DNA of 64,000 bases from Symbiodinium natans (GCA_905221605.1 CAJNDS010000674.1:22501-86500); one strand, 5' to 3'; shown: positions 10,300 through 20,745, counted from the first letter of the stretch. Notes: generated by a model not told the origin, from the letters alone. A program made the numbers and translations.

Positions 10300-11880
10300 C
10301 CGCTCTCCCTTATAAGGCCCCTAGAATTGTTGTTCGGGGTTTATATGACAGGGCTACGGGTTGAGAGGAGTCAGGTTCCACAGGGCCTTGCGCATTTAGG
10401 GCGAAAGGATGGCCTTGATTGAGACTCAACATGGGAAGGCCCCTCTTCTTGGCCCAGAACCCCGACTAAAGCCCTGGAAGGTTTGCAGAACCCTCACTAC
10501 CCTAGATTGATCCGACGAGCCCTAAACCCTCAGACCTAAACCCAAACCTTCAAACCCTAATCCTATGAACCCGTATAGACTCCCCCTTGACCCTAAACCC
10601 TTAACCCTAAACCGCTCGTCGCCACTTTCGGAGGATTTCGTCCGCCGGCCTCTCAGTCTCCCTTCGGAGTCTAAACATGCTGGGTTCAGGGTTTAGGGTT
10701 TAGGGTTTCGGGTTTCGGGTTCTAACTTCCGGCCCTGGGGCGCAAGAGGTGGGAGCCGTCCTCGTCTTTGGAGGTCTGAGGTCTGCATGGTCTCAGGTTT
10801 GTTTGGGAATGGAGTTGGTGCCGAGTTGACAATTGAGCCTTCCCCGGCTCGATGGAACGGTATTGTAAGCAACTGCACCCTAAGCCCTGCACCCTAAACC
10901 CTCTACCGATGTGCGTATATGTATATATATATATACACCTTAATGAGCTGAGTTCGGATCTTGGTTTACATTTTTCGGGTTTAAGATTTAGGGTTTCGGG
11001 TATAGGATTTAGGGCTTAGGTTTCAGCATGTAGGGTGTTTAGGATTTAGGGTTTAGCGTTTACGACAATGGCCTACAAGAGCCTTCATGGACCTCCAAGG
11101 GCTTAGAATTTAGGAGCTATTGGTAGGAGGCAGAGCGATTTAGGACTGAGGGTCCAAAGCTTCCAAAAGGCTTGCAAGTGTCTTTTTCAAATGGCTTCCC
11201 AGGGCCTCCAAAATCCCTCCAGGGCCTGCAGGGGGAACCCTGAAGTACGGGAAAAAGTGGCTGATCCCAGCAATGATGCACAGATGTTGATGGCAGAAAT
11301 GACCCCCCCCCGCCCCCCCCACCCCCCTATAAGTTTTCAGACCCAGGGGCCTTGCAGAGGCTCCAAAACCTTCCAGAGGCCTCCAGCAAAAGCTTCGAAG
11401 GGAAAGGCTTGGCTGTAGATGGCTGTGTTGTTTGGACTGAGCGAGGAGAATGAGAAAACATGGTTTTTTGTAAATGGTAGCGACTTCTGTAAGAAAAATG
11501 CACATATACTTCAAATGGAAAAGAGATGTTGGGAACGTGTGGTGACGCCAAGCACATAGCCATGTAAGGGGGGCCTTGCCAATCGCCGGCTCAGGCCAAT
11601 CGTAAACAATAAGCCCTAAACCCTAAACCCTGAACCTTCAAAATGAACCCTGAAACCTAAACCCTAGACCCTAAGCCCTAAGCCCCAAGCCCTAAGCCCT
11701 AAGCCCACCCCTCGCCCTGGCCCAGGTGGCAGCTGCCGCTTAGTCTTGGACGCCAGCCTGGCCAAAGGCTCACCTTGTAGGGTTTAGGGTTTAGGATTTA
11801 GGGCTTAGGGCTTAGGGTGTAGGGTTTAGGGTTTAGGCTTTAGGGTTTATGGTTTAGGGCTTCGGGTTTGGGGTTTAGGG
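10300..11880. other. mixed heptamer-rich intron-like DNA
   Basis: Degenerate heptamers, a partial family E end near 10310-10345, an AT microsatellite at 10920-10935 and a poly-C stretch at 11305-11325. An exon-like piece may lie at 11727-11778 (GSCRLVLDASLAKGSPC in one frame, after a CAG). Confidence 0.4.
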
Positions 11881-12131
11881 TTTAGGGAAAATGGCATCTC
11901 CCGCCATCCCTTCGATGGTCCAGACCGTTCGAAAGAGATGGTACACATCTGGGGCTCATAGGGCCCAAGCCTAAAACTGAATTCGGACAATGCTCAGAGA
12001 CAAGCCAGCACAGGCAGCAGAACAAGAAGACCCAGAAAACCTCTCACAGCTGTACTTGCCTTAGGCAGTCTGTTTTATTTCTGTTGACATAAAGCCCAAT
12101 GGAAAATGCGACACCCCAAGCCCAAACCCTA

Positions 12132-12395
12132 AACCCGAAACCCCAAACCCTAGACCGTAAACCCTAAACCCTAAACCCTAAACCCTAAACCCTAAACCCT
12201 AAACCCTAAACCCTAAACCCTAAACCCTAAACCCTAAACCCCTAAACCCCTAAACACCTAAACCCTAAACCCTAAACCCTAAACCCTAAACCCTAAACCC
12301 TAAACCCTAAACCCTAAACCCTAAACCCTAAACCCTAAACCCTAAACCCTAAACCCTAAACCCTAACCCTAAACCCTAAACCCTAAACCCTTCAA
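12132..12395 (+). repeat. long telomere-type array (CCCTAAA)n
   Basis: About 35 CCCTAAA units with a few single-base variants (CCCCTAAA, CCCTAA). It lies immediately upstream of the first exon assigned to the RING gene. Confidence 0.95.
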
Positions 12396-12415
12396 AAGGT
12401 TGAGAGTAGACAGAG

Positions 12416-12492
12416 GCAGCCCTGCCGTGGTCGGAGCCCTGGCGGGCAGCGAGCTTTGGCAGCGCGTCTGGCGCGTGGACATGCCCTGCGAG
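12416..12492 (+). CDS. candidate exon upstream of the RING exons
   Basis: After ACAGAG the frame reads SPAVVGALAGSELWQRVWRV DMPCE. It ends at a GC donor (GAG|GCGCAC) in phase 0, matching the phase-0 start of the next exon at 12889. A second frame is also open, so the join is inference from phase and composition. Confidence 0.45.
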
Positions 12493-12888
12493 GCGCACGC
12501 GGGGGAGGGGTTTAGGGTTTATAGGGTTTATAGGGTTTATAGGGTTTATAGGGTTTATAGGGTTTATAGGGTTTAGGGTTTGGGGTTTGGGGTTTGGGGT
12601 TTTGGGTCTCGGGTTTACGGTTTAGGTGTCTAGGCTTCAGGGTTCAGGGTTCAGGGTTCAGGATTTGGGGTCTAGGGGTTTGGGGGGGGACTGAAAATCT
12701 GGTGGTAGTTGAAAATAGGGTATGTGGTAGCCTAAACTCCCTAGGCTCCCTAATCTAGGTACGCCCCCTACCGGTACCTGCTCATGGCCGTCCAAGTTTC
12801 CGAAGCCCTCGCTCTCATAGTCGAGTCATAAGCTAAAGCCGGTTACTCTAAACCCTAAACCCTAAACCCTACTTCTCAACTCGCGAAG

Positions 12889-12975
12889 AAGGGAATCCTG
12901 GCCCAACAAAAGGCCTCCGAAGAGATGCCAACTTGCCCCATTTGCCTTGGACGCCTGGCAGCAAGAGAGGAAGAG
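12889..12975 (+). CDS. RING-finger protein, exon with first zinc-ligand pair
   Basis: Between CGCGAAG and the donor GTTTGG the 87-bp exon reads KGILAQQKASEEMPTCPICL then GRLAAREEE. CPIC is the first C-x2-C pair of a C3HC4 RING. RING proteins act as ubiquitin E3 ligases by recruiting a charged E2. The intron after it (12976-13451) is almost wholly telomere-type heptamers. The next exon joins in phase 0 to give EEEPELIRTPPCGHVICLLC, with normal RING spacing of 18 residues between the second and third ligands. Confidence 0.75.
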
Positions 12976-13002
12976 GTTTGGGGCTTGGGGTTCAACCCTG
13001 AA

Positions 13003-13140
13003 CCCTAAACCCTAAACCCTAAACCCTAAACCCTAAACCCTAAACCCTAAACCCTAAACCCTAAACCCTAAACCCTAAACCCTAAACCCTAAACCCTAAA
13101 CCCTAAACCCTAAACCCTAAACCCTAAACCCTAAACCCTG
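13003..13140 (+). repeat. telomere-type array inside the RING intron
   Basis: About 19 CCCTAAA units within the intron between the first two RING exons; a second array (13385-13442) abuts the acceptor. Confidence 0.95.
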
Positions 13141-13451
13141 ACCCTAAGCCCTAAACCCTGAACCCTAAGCCCTAATCCCTAAACCCTACGGGCCGGAAGA
13201 GGGCAAGGCTTCGGGATTGCGAAACCCCCGGGGCTCTAGATTGTACCCTTGGGGTTTCGGAGGGTCTTCAGGAGCCCATGAAAAGAATCCGTTGTAGGGA
13301 TAGAACAAGTATATCAAGGGAAGAGTTTCCTTTCGATTCCCGACCCTAAACCCGAAACCCTAAACCCCAAGCCCTAAACCCTAAATCCTAAACCCCAAAC
13401 CCTAAACCCTAAACCCTAAACCCTAAACCCTAAACCCTAAACTCAGGTGAG

Positions 13452-13537
13452 CCAGAGCTGATTCGAACACCTCCCTGCGGCCACGTGATTTGCTTGCTTT
13501 GCGTCACTGGGCTTTGCAATCCCACAGGGAACACAGG
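13452..13537 (+). CDS. RING-finger protein, exon with central zinc ligands
   Basis: The acceptor CAGGTGAG precedes PELIRTPPCGHVICLLCVTG then LCNPTGNTG. CGHVICLLC supplies the third to sixth RING ligands (C-x-H-x2-C-x2-C). The exon ends in phase 2 at GTCTAG, where a TTTAGGG array begins, so the first array heptamers lie directly downstream of the donor. Confidence 0.8.
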
Positions 13538-13540
13538 GTC

Positions 13541-13622
13541 TAGGGTTTAGGGTTTAGGGTTTAGGGTTTAGGGTTTAGGGTTTAGGGTTTAGGGTTCAGG
13601 GTTTAGGGTTTAGGGTTTAGGG
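13541..13622 (+). repeat. telomere-type array (TTTAGGG)n starting at a donor
   Basis: About 11 TTTAGGG units beginning three to four bases after the splice donor at 13538. Confidence 0.95.
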
Positions 13623-13698
13623 CTTCATTCTCTACTTCTCTAGGTCCCTACATCCTTAGTAACTTAGTACATCCTAAAATGCCCCTAAAAACGTTGAG

Positions 13699-13800
13699 TT
13701 GTTGTCCGCTCTGCCACGCTGCGGTTCCTGAGATCTCGGGTCACTTTGGGGTGCTTGGGTTCCGGAGCCGTGGAGCGTCGCCTCCTGCCGCAAAAAGTCG
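13699..13800 (+). CDS. RING-finger protein, exon with last zinc-ligand pair
   Basis: After GTTGAG, joining in phase 2 to the previous exon, the frame reads CCPLCHAAVPEISGHFGVLG then FRSRGASPPAAKS. CPLC is the seventh/eighth ligand pair, 13 residues after the sixth. The four cysteine pairs and one histidine over three exons complete a RING. The exon runs up to a family E element (about 13803). What follows the RING in the protein is not identified. Confidence 0.7.
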
Positions 13801-13802
13801 AA

Positions 13803-13917
13803 TCCTATAGGGGTCGGAATAGTTACGAACAGTATTCCCTCATGGTCCCTTTGTAATTATACTTTAATAACCCCCAAAACTCTATTGTGATTATTAAGGC
13901 CCCTGTATTACGGGCGA
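13803..13917 (+). repeat. introner-like element, family E
   Basis: Starts 'tataggggtcggaatag' and ends 'aaggcccctgtattac', like the copies at 3140, 23645 and 35806. It directly follows the last RING exon. Confidence 0.75.
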
Positions 13918-14324
13918 TCATCGGTCGTCTTGATGCCCTTCTGGTTTTGAAAGGTTTAGGGTTTTGGTGTATCCTTCGGCTTTAGGGTTTAGGGTGAATG
14001 TTGAGCTGACTCCATGAATCAACACGCCTTGCAAAGGTGGTGAGGACTGAGTGCTTGCGTGTTTGTGCGCGCGGGAGCGTAAGAGCGATCACTCTGTTCT
14101 GAACCCACTGAAACTCGAAACCCCAAACTACAAAAACTGGCTTCATGTCAGCGCAATTGAAATGCAGACATTTGCTCAAGCTGAGGTACCCCTTGTAAGC
14201 CCCAAATACATAAATCCTTATACCCTAAACCCTAAACCCTAAACCCTAAACCCTAAACCCTAAACGGCAACCTCCTAAAAGGGTATTCCGATTTTCTGTT
14301 TTTTGCCAATATACAGATGCCCCT

Positions 14325-14385
14325 CGAGAAAGTCAAGGGCCGGCCGCGGTCTCAACAAGAGCTCACACCCCCCCTGCAATCAGGG
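14325..14385 (+). CDS. candidate small exon
   Basis: After ATACAG, reads MPLEKVKGRPRSQQELTPPL before a TTTAGGG array. Short and without family match. Confidence 0.25.
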
Positions 14386-14607
14386 TTTAGGGTTTAGGGT
14401 TTAGGGTTTAGGGTTTAGGGTTTAGGGTTTAGGGTTTAGGGCTACTTGTGGGTTTATCACTGTCTTCACATTCGGAGTTGGGGGGGCTCAAGATTCATCA
14501 TGTGTTGAATGTTTAGGGTTTAAGGTTTAGGGTTTAGGGTTTAGGGAATGACTCAGCTGAGGTATTGTCCGGCCGTATATGGGGTTTTGGGTAGGGGGTT
14601 TTATTAG

Positions 14608-14845
14608 GCAACCCGAAAACACTGAGATCGTTGTTGCGGTTTCTGAGGCCCTGCGCCATCACCGTGCCTCGATTGGCGCTTGGTCACCCGGCTCACTGAA
14701 GCAGGCGGGTAGGGACATGGTGCTTAGGGCTAGCTTGGGCCGCATGGACTTTTCATTGCGGCTGGATTTTGAGGTTCCGAACTTGGGTTCGGAGCTACGA
14801 GGACAGGTTGTTTGTCAGATGCCGGCCTTGTCAGTTGAACCTTAG
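14608..14845 (+). CDS. candidate exon, possibly terminal
   Basis: After TTATTAG the frame is open for 78 codons to a TAG, with TEIVVAVSEALRHHRASIGA and LRLDFEVPNLGSELRGQVVC. Good protein-like composition. Could be the 3′ end of the RING gene or an exon of another gene. Confidence 0.4.
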
Positions 14846-15071
14846 CTGATGTTTGCACATAAACTCGTTCTTGAGATGCCACCCCCCTCCCCTTCCCTCC
14901 CCCACCCCCCCCGTTCCTGCAAACCACACCAAGTCCTGAACTCCAGTTCGCTCAGGAGCCCCCTCCCCGAAGAATGCCTGAAGACCGACATTTAGGATCC
15001 GTCCTGTTCACCAAAAAAACGCGGCACGAATTTTGAACCACCTAACCTTGAAAATATCATCTTCGGCAGGC

Positions 15072-15122
15072 TTGCAAATGCCCGGTGTGCAGTCAGGCCG
15101 GCGTGTCGAATATGGCAGGAGA
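15072..15122 (+). CDS. candidate exon with a CPVC zinc-ligand pair
   Basis: After TCGGCAG the segment reads ACKCPVCSQAGVSNMA and ends near a GA donor (CAG|GAGATG). CPVC resembles the last ligand pair of a RING. In phase 0 it does not join the 13452 exon, whose phase is 2, so it may be part of another zinc-binding unit. Confidence 0.35.
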
Positions 15123-15575
15123 TGTCAGTTGTGGTAGATTACTTCGCGTATGTGCTGGTATAGAATCGGTCCTTGACACTTCACGCACGGCAAGTGTTCA
15201 AGGGGCGGGCCTTTTATACACAGAATGTATCCCAACAGAGTCGACCCGCAGCCCCATAAATGGCCGATGTACCGATACATGAACCCTGTAGAGTTACCAT
15301 GTAAGTAAGTGCCTTAAACCTTGAACCCCGTAAACCCCAAATGCTTAAAACCCTAACTCCCTATAGGCCAAGCTTCAAACCCTGTACACCCTATATAACG
15401 CATCGCTGTAAGCAGAACACCCTAAACCCCATAAAGCCTTGAACCCTGTAAGCCCCAGGAACCCTGTTCTCTATAAGCCCTTGCACCCTGTTTACCTTCA
15501 ACCCTGCAACATCCTAAACCCTAATCCCTAAACGAAAGCCTAAACCCCAAACCCCAAACCCCAAACCCCAAACTG

Positions 15576-15650
15576 CAAACCCTAAACCCTAAACCCTAAA
15601 CCCTAAACCCTAAACCCTAAACCCTAAACCCTAAACCCTAAACCCTAAAC
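15576..15650 (+). repeat. telomere-type array (CCCTAAA)n
   Basis: Ends 8 bp before the acceptor of the next exon candidate (15659). Confidence 0.95.
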
Positions 15651-15658
15651 TCACCCAG

Positions 15659-15749
15659 TTCGAGTTCGCCCCCCAGGCCCTGCGCCTGGAAGACCTGCGC
15701 CCTGTGCGTCTGGAACTCCAGCACCTTCCGAAGCCGGAGTCCTGCCCTT
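15659..15749 (+). CDS. candidate exon with clear splice sites
   Basis: Between TCACCCAG and a GTAAGG donor, 91 bp, reading FEFAPQALRLEDLRPVRLEL then QHLPKPESCP. Strong G/C at third positions. It is flanked on the left by CCCTAAA and on the right by TTTAGGG arrays. Family not recognised. Confidence 0.55.
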
Positions 15750-15755
15750 GTAAGG

Positions 15756-15866
15756 GTTTAGGGTTTAGGGTTTAGGGTTTAGGGTTTAGGGTTTAGGGTT
15801 TAGGGTTTAGGGTTTAGGGTTTAGGGTTTAGGGTTTAGGGTTTAGGGTTTAGGGTTTAGGGTTTAG
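15756..15866 (+). repeat. telomere-type array (TTTAGGG)n after a donor
   Basis: About 15 TTTAGGG units starting immediately downstream of the GTAAGG donor at 15750. Confidence 0.95.
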
Positions 15867-16019
15867 GGTTGAGGCAGACACCACTAGTGTAAGCAGTTGA
15901 GGGTGTAGTAGGGTTTATAGGGCTTGGGTTTGAGGATTTGGGGTCAGGATCTCGTAATCGGGCTTAGGGTAGACCCCCGCGAGCCCAGGGTTTAGGGTTT
16001 AGGGCTTTAGGGTTTACAG

Positions 16020-16072
16020 GGCTTGCAGAGGGTTTTAGAGAACAACCTCCCCCAACTTGCGGAGCTCAAAGG
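16020..16072 (+). CDS. candidate small exon
   Basis: After TTTACAG reads GLQRVLENNLPQLAELK. A GC donor after PQL (phase 0) would join the phase-0 exon at 16137; a GT donor at 16073 would not keep the frame. Confidence 0.4.
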
Positions 16073-16136
16073 GTTTAGGGTTTAGGGTTTAGGGTTTAAA
16101 GGTTTATGGAACCTGAGATGTTTTCACTGGCCCCAG

Positions 16137-16232
16137 GAGGAAGGTGGCACGCTGGTCTTTAGCCTGGTGCGGCGCACGGGGCTGCACTACCTGAGCATGG
16201 CGGGCGACTCCGAAGCACTGGATGCAATTTAG
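16137..16232 (+). CDS. candidate exon, faintly PP2C-like
   Basis: After GCCCCAG reads EEGGTLVFSLVRRTGLHYLS then MAGDSEALDAI. The 'LHYLSMAGDSEA' end recalls the VANVGDSRA strand of PP2C phosphatases, but that alone does not establish the family. Ends before a TTTAGGG array. Confidence 0.45.
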   Translation, partial: EEGGTLVFSLVRRTGLHYLSMAGDSEALDAI

Positions 16233-16415
16233 GGTTTAGGGTTTAGGGTTTAGGGTTTAGGGTTTGGGTTTAGGGTTTAGGGTTTAGGGTTCAGGGTTCA
16301 GGGTTTAGGGTTTAGGGTTTAGGGTGCAAACCCGAGGGCTGATCCAGGTTCTGTCGAGTCTGATGTTGGGGCCCTTTTAAACTCGAAACCCAAATTCAAC
16401 CCTAAACCCTTGAGT

Positions 16416-16680
16416 TGTGCGGAATTCCTCCCCCCCCCCCCCCCCCCCCCCCCCCTCCAGCAAAAGGAAAAAAGTGACCATACTGCAACTTAACCTTTTG
16501 AGCTTCAAGGCCTGCGAATTCGAGGGTGAGGGTCTAGGGCGCAGGACCTTTTTCATAAGTGTTAGGCTCTCAACCATGGGAAGTCGACACAGCGTGCCCT
16601 GCGTTTGAATCTTTCGTTGCCAGGGACATGCTTTGCACTGGTCGTGCTTTAGCAATCTTCTGCGGCATCATAGATTATGA
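16416..16680. other. poly-C tract and unassigned open sequence
   Basis: A run of about 26 C begins at 16431. Downstream, both strands are partly open; a small exon may follow CCAG at about 16622 (DMLCTGRALAIFCGIID). Confidence 0.4.
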
Positions 16681-16702
16681 GCCCCCTTTAGAAGGCTAGC
16701 CT

Positions 16703-16799
16703 GGGATGCTCCCCCTTATACCAGTAGTCCTTAATAGAGATTATGGATAGGGGTACTAGAATCCCTATCAAGGACTATTAGTATAAGGGGGAACATCCC
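16703..16799 (+). mobile_element. palindromic introner-like element, family F
   Basis: Left end GGGATGCTCCCCCTTATAC and right end GTATAAGGGGGAACATCCC are inverted repeats, extending inward with AGTAGTCCTTAATAG-type sequence. The element is flanked on both sides by AAGGCTAGCCT, which could be an 11-bp target duplication (it is nearly palindromic, so extended inverted repeats are the alternative). Relatives at 42383 and 53208. Confidence 0.75.
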
Positions 16800-16968
16800 A
16801 AAGGCTAGCCTTGTTCGCCTGGTGAACTCGGCTTCTAGGTACTGCTAGGGTTTAGGGTTTCGGGTTTAGGGTTTAGGGTTTAAGGGTTAAGGGTTTAGGG
16901 TTTAGGGTTTAGGGTTTAGGGCCGTGCAAAGAACTACAGTAAGTTGAGTCCAAAAAACGCTACGGGAG

Positions 16969-17027
16969 CTGAGACGACACGCTGCCCCGTGGCTGCCAGC
17001 CTCACCTACCTCAAGAAGGGGAGCCAG
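16969..17027 (+). CDS. candidate exon
   Basis: After CGGGAG reads ETTRCPVAASLTYLKKGSQ and ends at a GTTCGC donor. Sits 170 bp after the family F element. Confidence 0.4.
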
Positions 17028-17128
17028 GTTCGCCCGGTTTAGGGTTTAGGGTTTGGGGTTTAGGGTTTAGGGTTGAGGAGTCTAGGGTTTAGGAGTCTAA
17101 TTAGGGTTGAGGGAGAGCGCCCCTGCAG

Positions 17129-17204
17129 AGGAGCCGCCTTTGCCCGGCGCATCTTCGGCGATCCGGATCTCTACGAAAGCAGCATCCACGAAGGCGCTCA
17201 TTTG
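17129..17204 (+). CDS. candidate exon
   Basis: After CCTGCAG reads GAAFARRIFGDPDLYESSIH then EGAHLV, ending at a GTGGGG donor or an earlier GC donor. Strongly protein-like, G/C-rich third positions. Family not recognised. Confidence 0.5.
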
Positions 17205-17224
17205 GTGGGGGAAGGGTTTAGGGT

Positions 17225-17640
17225 TTAGGGTGAAGGATTTTGAGGGGAATGATCAGATCCATTAAGGCTATTTAGGGATAATGAAGCCTAGTTAAAAGTT
17301 ATTTAAGGGGGGAACCTAGGGGGGGGGGGGGGGTAGTATAGAGGGGGCTAGTAGGGAAACCCATGAAGCGCCGGGGAAGGGGGGAAGGGGGGGAGGATCT
17401 GCATTGTGTGCCAGTGGTTTACTTGTTTAGTTGTTCTTTGTCTTGTCTTTCTGGCGCACCTAGCTTCAAGTCGGTTTTTGTTATCATCTTTTTGTTGCTT
17501 TGTGTACTTAGCGGAGTTGAAAATCTCATATACGCATAAACCCTAAATGAAAAACCCTAAATCCCAAACTCCAAACCTAAGCCCTAAGCTCTAACCCTAT
17601 AGTTATAGACCCTACAGCCTCAAGCCCTAAACGTTGGATG
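17225..17640. other. intron-like DNA, no gene seen
   Basis: G-rich runs at 17315-17335, T-rich sequence at 17400-17520 and degenerate heptamers. Confidence 0.5.
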
Positions 17641-17658
17641 AAAACGACCCCCGCCCAG

Positions 17659-17724
17659 ATCTGCGGGTACTGGAGTCCCACGCAGCGAGTGGCGAGGAGG
17701 TGGGACAAGGAGTGGGACGAATAG
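17659..17724 (+). CDS. candidate terminal exon
   Basis: After CGCCCAG, phase 0, reads ICGYWSPTQRVARRWDKEWD E and a TAG stop. Rich in Trp and charged residues. A second frame is open as well. A family H element follows within 10 bp. Confidence 0.4.
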   Translation: MCGYWSPTQRVARRWDKEWDE

Positions 17725-17727
17725 GCC

Positions 17728-17800
17728 CAGAATCTAGGTCCCATAAAACCCCTTTAAAACCAGAAAGTGCACCTTTTTGTTCCTAGGGTCTGACTAAGGG
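17728..17800 (+). repeat. family H introner-like element, shortened
   Basis: Contains the family H interior 'ccctttaaaacc…tgcacctttttgttcctaggg' shared with 21965, 26397 and 60511. Confidence 0.5.
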
Positions 17801-18239
17801 GTCAGGGGTTTAGGGGTTAGGGTTTCGGGTTTAGGAAATTTCGAAGGTTGGGGTTTCGGGTTTAGGTGAGGAACCCTAAACCCTAAACCCTAAACTATAC
17901 CCTAAACCCTAAACCCTAAACCCTAAACCCTAAACCCTAAGCCTTGGGTTTAGCGGTTTAGGGGTTTCGTGGTACTTGTTAACCAAGTATAACCGCACCT
18001 TACAACCCACTTCTGAGCCCCTCAAGTGCCCGAACAAAGGTCATACTTGGGTTAGGGTGTATAATTGGGTAACTTATTCGTACTAGGAACCTCCAAATAG
18101 GGGTCTAGGGGTGTAGGGGTTTATTTTTGTTTTTTTTTTTTGGGGGGGGGGGAGTTTTTGAGGGGCTACTTAGGCATGTAGGGACTGTGTCAGGTATGTA
18201 TAGGGGTTGTATTGTGGAATAATCCCGAATACCCCTTAA

Positions 18240-18326
18240 TCGGTTCAAGGCACGGCTTGCCGTTGGGTCCGCAAACCTGCCTGACGCCAGGCTCCACTCG
18301 TCAACTCTGCCATCGAAGCTGCACAC
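18240..18326 (-). CDS. candidate minus-strand exon, WD-repeat-like
   Basis: On the minus strand, after GCTTGCAG, reads VCSFDGRVDEWSLASGR and then a GTTTGC donor or a longer open stretch (FADPTASRALN). The V-DG-V--W-L-SGR pattern recalls the end of a WD40 blade, but one blade is not enough to assign the family. Confidence 0.35.
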
Positions 18327-18784
18327 CTGCAAGCAGTGATCCTAAGCCCTAAGCCCGAAGCCCTGAACCGAAAAGCCTTAAACCCCTAAACCCCCCTAAA
18401 CCCCCCTAAACCCTACAAAACCCTACAAAACCCTACAAAACCCTGAACCCCTGACACCCTGAAGCGCAACACCGCACCTCCCGAAGCTGCTCGGGTTCTT
18501 TGGTCTTACCCTAAACCCCAAACCCCCTCAACCCTAAATCCTAAACCCTAAACCCTAAACCGCCCGCGGGTCTTCAGGCCCTAAAGTTCAGGGACGAATA
18601 GGGCTTGTGGGTTAGGGATGTTCTGGGATCTTGAAAGCTTCGGGATTGACATAGAGCAGTGCTCCCCAAGCCTTAAATCCTAAACCCTATAGCCCTAAAC
18701 CCTAGCCCTAAACCCTAGCCCTAAACCCGAAACCCGAAACCCTTCCTTGCCTTAAACCCTAAACCCTAAACCAAGGCTCTCCAG

Positions 18785-18852
18785 ACCCGCCTCATGTCGC
18801 CCCCGCCGCCCGCGACAAGTGGTTCGAGGTCTTCCGGGGACGGCGCTGTGTG
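18785..18852 (+). CDS. candidate exon
   Basis: Between CTCTCCAG and GTTTAG; one frame reads PPHVAPAARDKWFEVFRGRR. A second frame is also open. The donor is formed by the first heptamer of a TTTAGGG array. Confidence 0.4.
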
Positions 18853-18984
18853 GTTTAGGGTTTAGGGTTCAGGGTTCAGGGTTTAGGGTTTAGGATTTAG
18901 GGTTTAGGTTTAGGGTTTAGGGTTAAGGGGTAAGGGTTTAGGATTTAGGGTTTGGGGTTTGGGGTTTAGGGTTTAGGGTTTAGG

Positions 18985-19031
18985 GTGATGAGGGAAGCCC
19001 CGGCCGCCCAAGCCTTCTCAAAGCCCACCTC
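18985..19031 (-). CDS. candidate small minus-strand exon
   Basis: On the minus strand, after TCTGGCAG, reads EVGFEKAWAAGASLI. Very short; strand uncertain. Confidence 0.25.
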
Positions 19032-19049
19032 CTGCCAGAATGGAAGCCC

Positions 19050-20300
19050 TCCACACCCGTCAAACCCTATAAGCCACATCCACCCTATACACCCTAAACC
19101 CTTGAACCCTAACCTGGAACCCTCAACCCTCCTTAAAACCCTATAAACCCTGGAAACCCTGCAAAACCCTGTAAAGCCTAAGCCCAAACACCCCTTGAAA
19201 CCCTAAACACCTTAGAAACCCTAAAAACCCACAACCCTAGAAACCTTAAACAAAACCCTCAACAAACCTTAAACACCCTAAACCCTAAAAACCCGAAACC
19301 CCAAACCCTAGACCCTAAACCCTATAAACCCTATAAGCCCTAAACTCTATGAACCCTATGAACCCTATGAACCCGAAAAACACCCCTAAAAACCCTAAAC
19401 CCCAAAATCATTCCAAGGAAGGGCACGCAAGGTTTGAAGGAGGCAGCAAGCGAGTCCGCCAGCTCCCAGGCTGCGTAAGGGGTGTTTTTAGGGTTTAGGG
19501 TTTGGGGTTTAGGGTTCAGGGTTCAGGGTTCAGGGTTTAGTTTTTTTTTCTTTACGGCGTGCCCTTTTCAGTTTTTGTTTTAGCTGTAGCTTAGCTTGGC
19601 TGGCCTTTTCTTGGGGCTTGGCTTGGCTGAGGGTGGAAGGTGTTTTGTTTTTTTTCGGGTGCTTGGTTGGGCTGTCCCCCGCCCGAATGGCAGAAACCAT
19701 TGCTTCGCACAAGAGCCAGACCACACCTCCAACGCAAACAGGGGGTTTAGGGTTTGGGGTTTAGGGTTTAGGGTTTAGGGTTTAGGTGTGGATTTGGTCC
19801 AACCCTGTCATACCTGCATTGTGTTTGCAAATGGGGAGGGGTGGGGGTGGGGGTGCTGCTGCGCCGTCCATCTACCCAAGGCCCTCCCGCACCTTCAAGC
19901 CATGCAGGCTTGCTCTAAAGGACATCACCATCGTCAAGAATAATTGTGTGAAAGTATGATTTTAACACCAGCCCTTTCGTTCAAGTGTTGTGTTTGCAGA
20001 TTTTGGGGGGGGGGCTCCACTCTCCTCCAACCCTGCTTTTTGACCCACGCAAGCTTGCTTTGAAGAACACCGTGCCGTCAAGAGGTCTTGTTTCAAAGCA
20101 CGAAAGCACATAGAGTCTCTCAACCCTGTCGTAAAGCCATTGTCTCTGCAACCGGGGCTGCGCCGAGACACCCCAAGCAAAATGAGTCAACCCTACACCT
20201 CCTTTTGGGCAACAAGCCACACCCCGAGCCCAGCCAAGCCACTGCGAGGGAAAGTAGAAACCCCACACAAGCCAAACCCTGAGCAAAACCGGGCCAAGCT
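19050..20300. other. degenerate heptamers and a duplicated G-rich segment
   Basis: Degenerate CCCTAAA derivatives fill 19070-19400. Two segments near 19840-19960 and 20005-20110 share 'ccatgcaggcttgct(c/t)taaagGacAtCacc' style sequence and a G run, a local duplication. No confident gene; an exon-like piece may lie at 19418-19477. Confidence 0.4.
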
Positions 20301-20745
20301 GCACCTAAGAAAGATAACTTCCAGCCCCCCCCCCCCCCCCCCCCCCCCAATCAAGTAAATTAAATGAATTAAGCCAATTTGGATTTTGTAGATATTAATA
20401 ATGAATATTTATTTATTGCCCCCCCCCCCCAGCCAAGCCATGCCAAGCCAAGCCGCACTAAAGGGCAAAGCCCGCGCCCAAGCAAAAATGAGTTCCGGGT
20501 CGGGTTCGGTAAGCAGAGAAGGGTCGGTCTGTGCCCTGCGGCCTGCGGCCTGCGGCGGACATCTGCCCGAAGCCCTGTACCCTCAACAGGGCTGGGTTCG
20601 AACGTAGTGCCTATTTGAATGACCCTTTATTAATGGCCTTTATCCCCTATGAATTCTTCAAAAAGCTTAAGCAAATAAGTGTTATAGAGCCCCCAAACCT
20701 ACCCCTGTCAACTCTTTCGCTACACCGACACAAGCTTCCCAAGAT

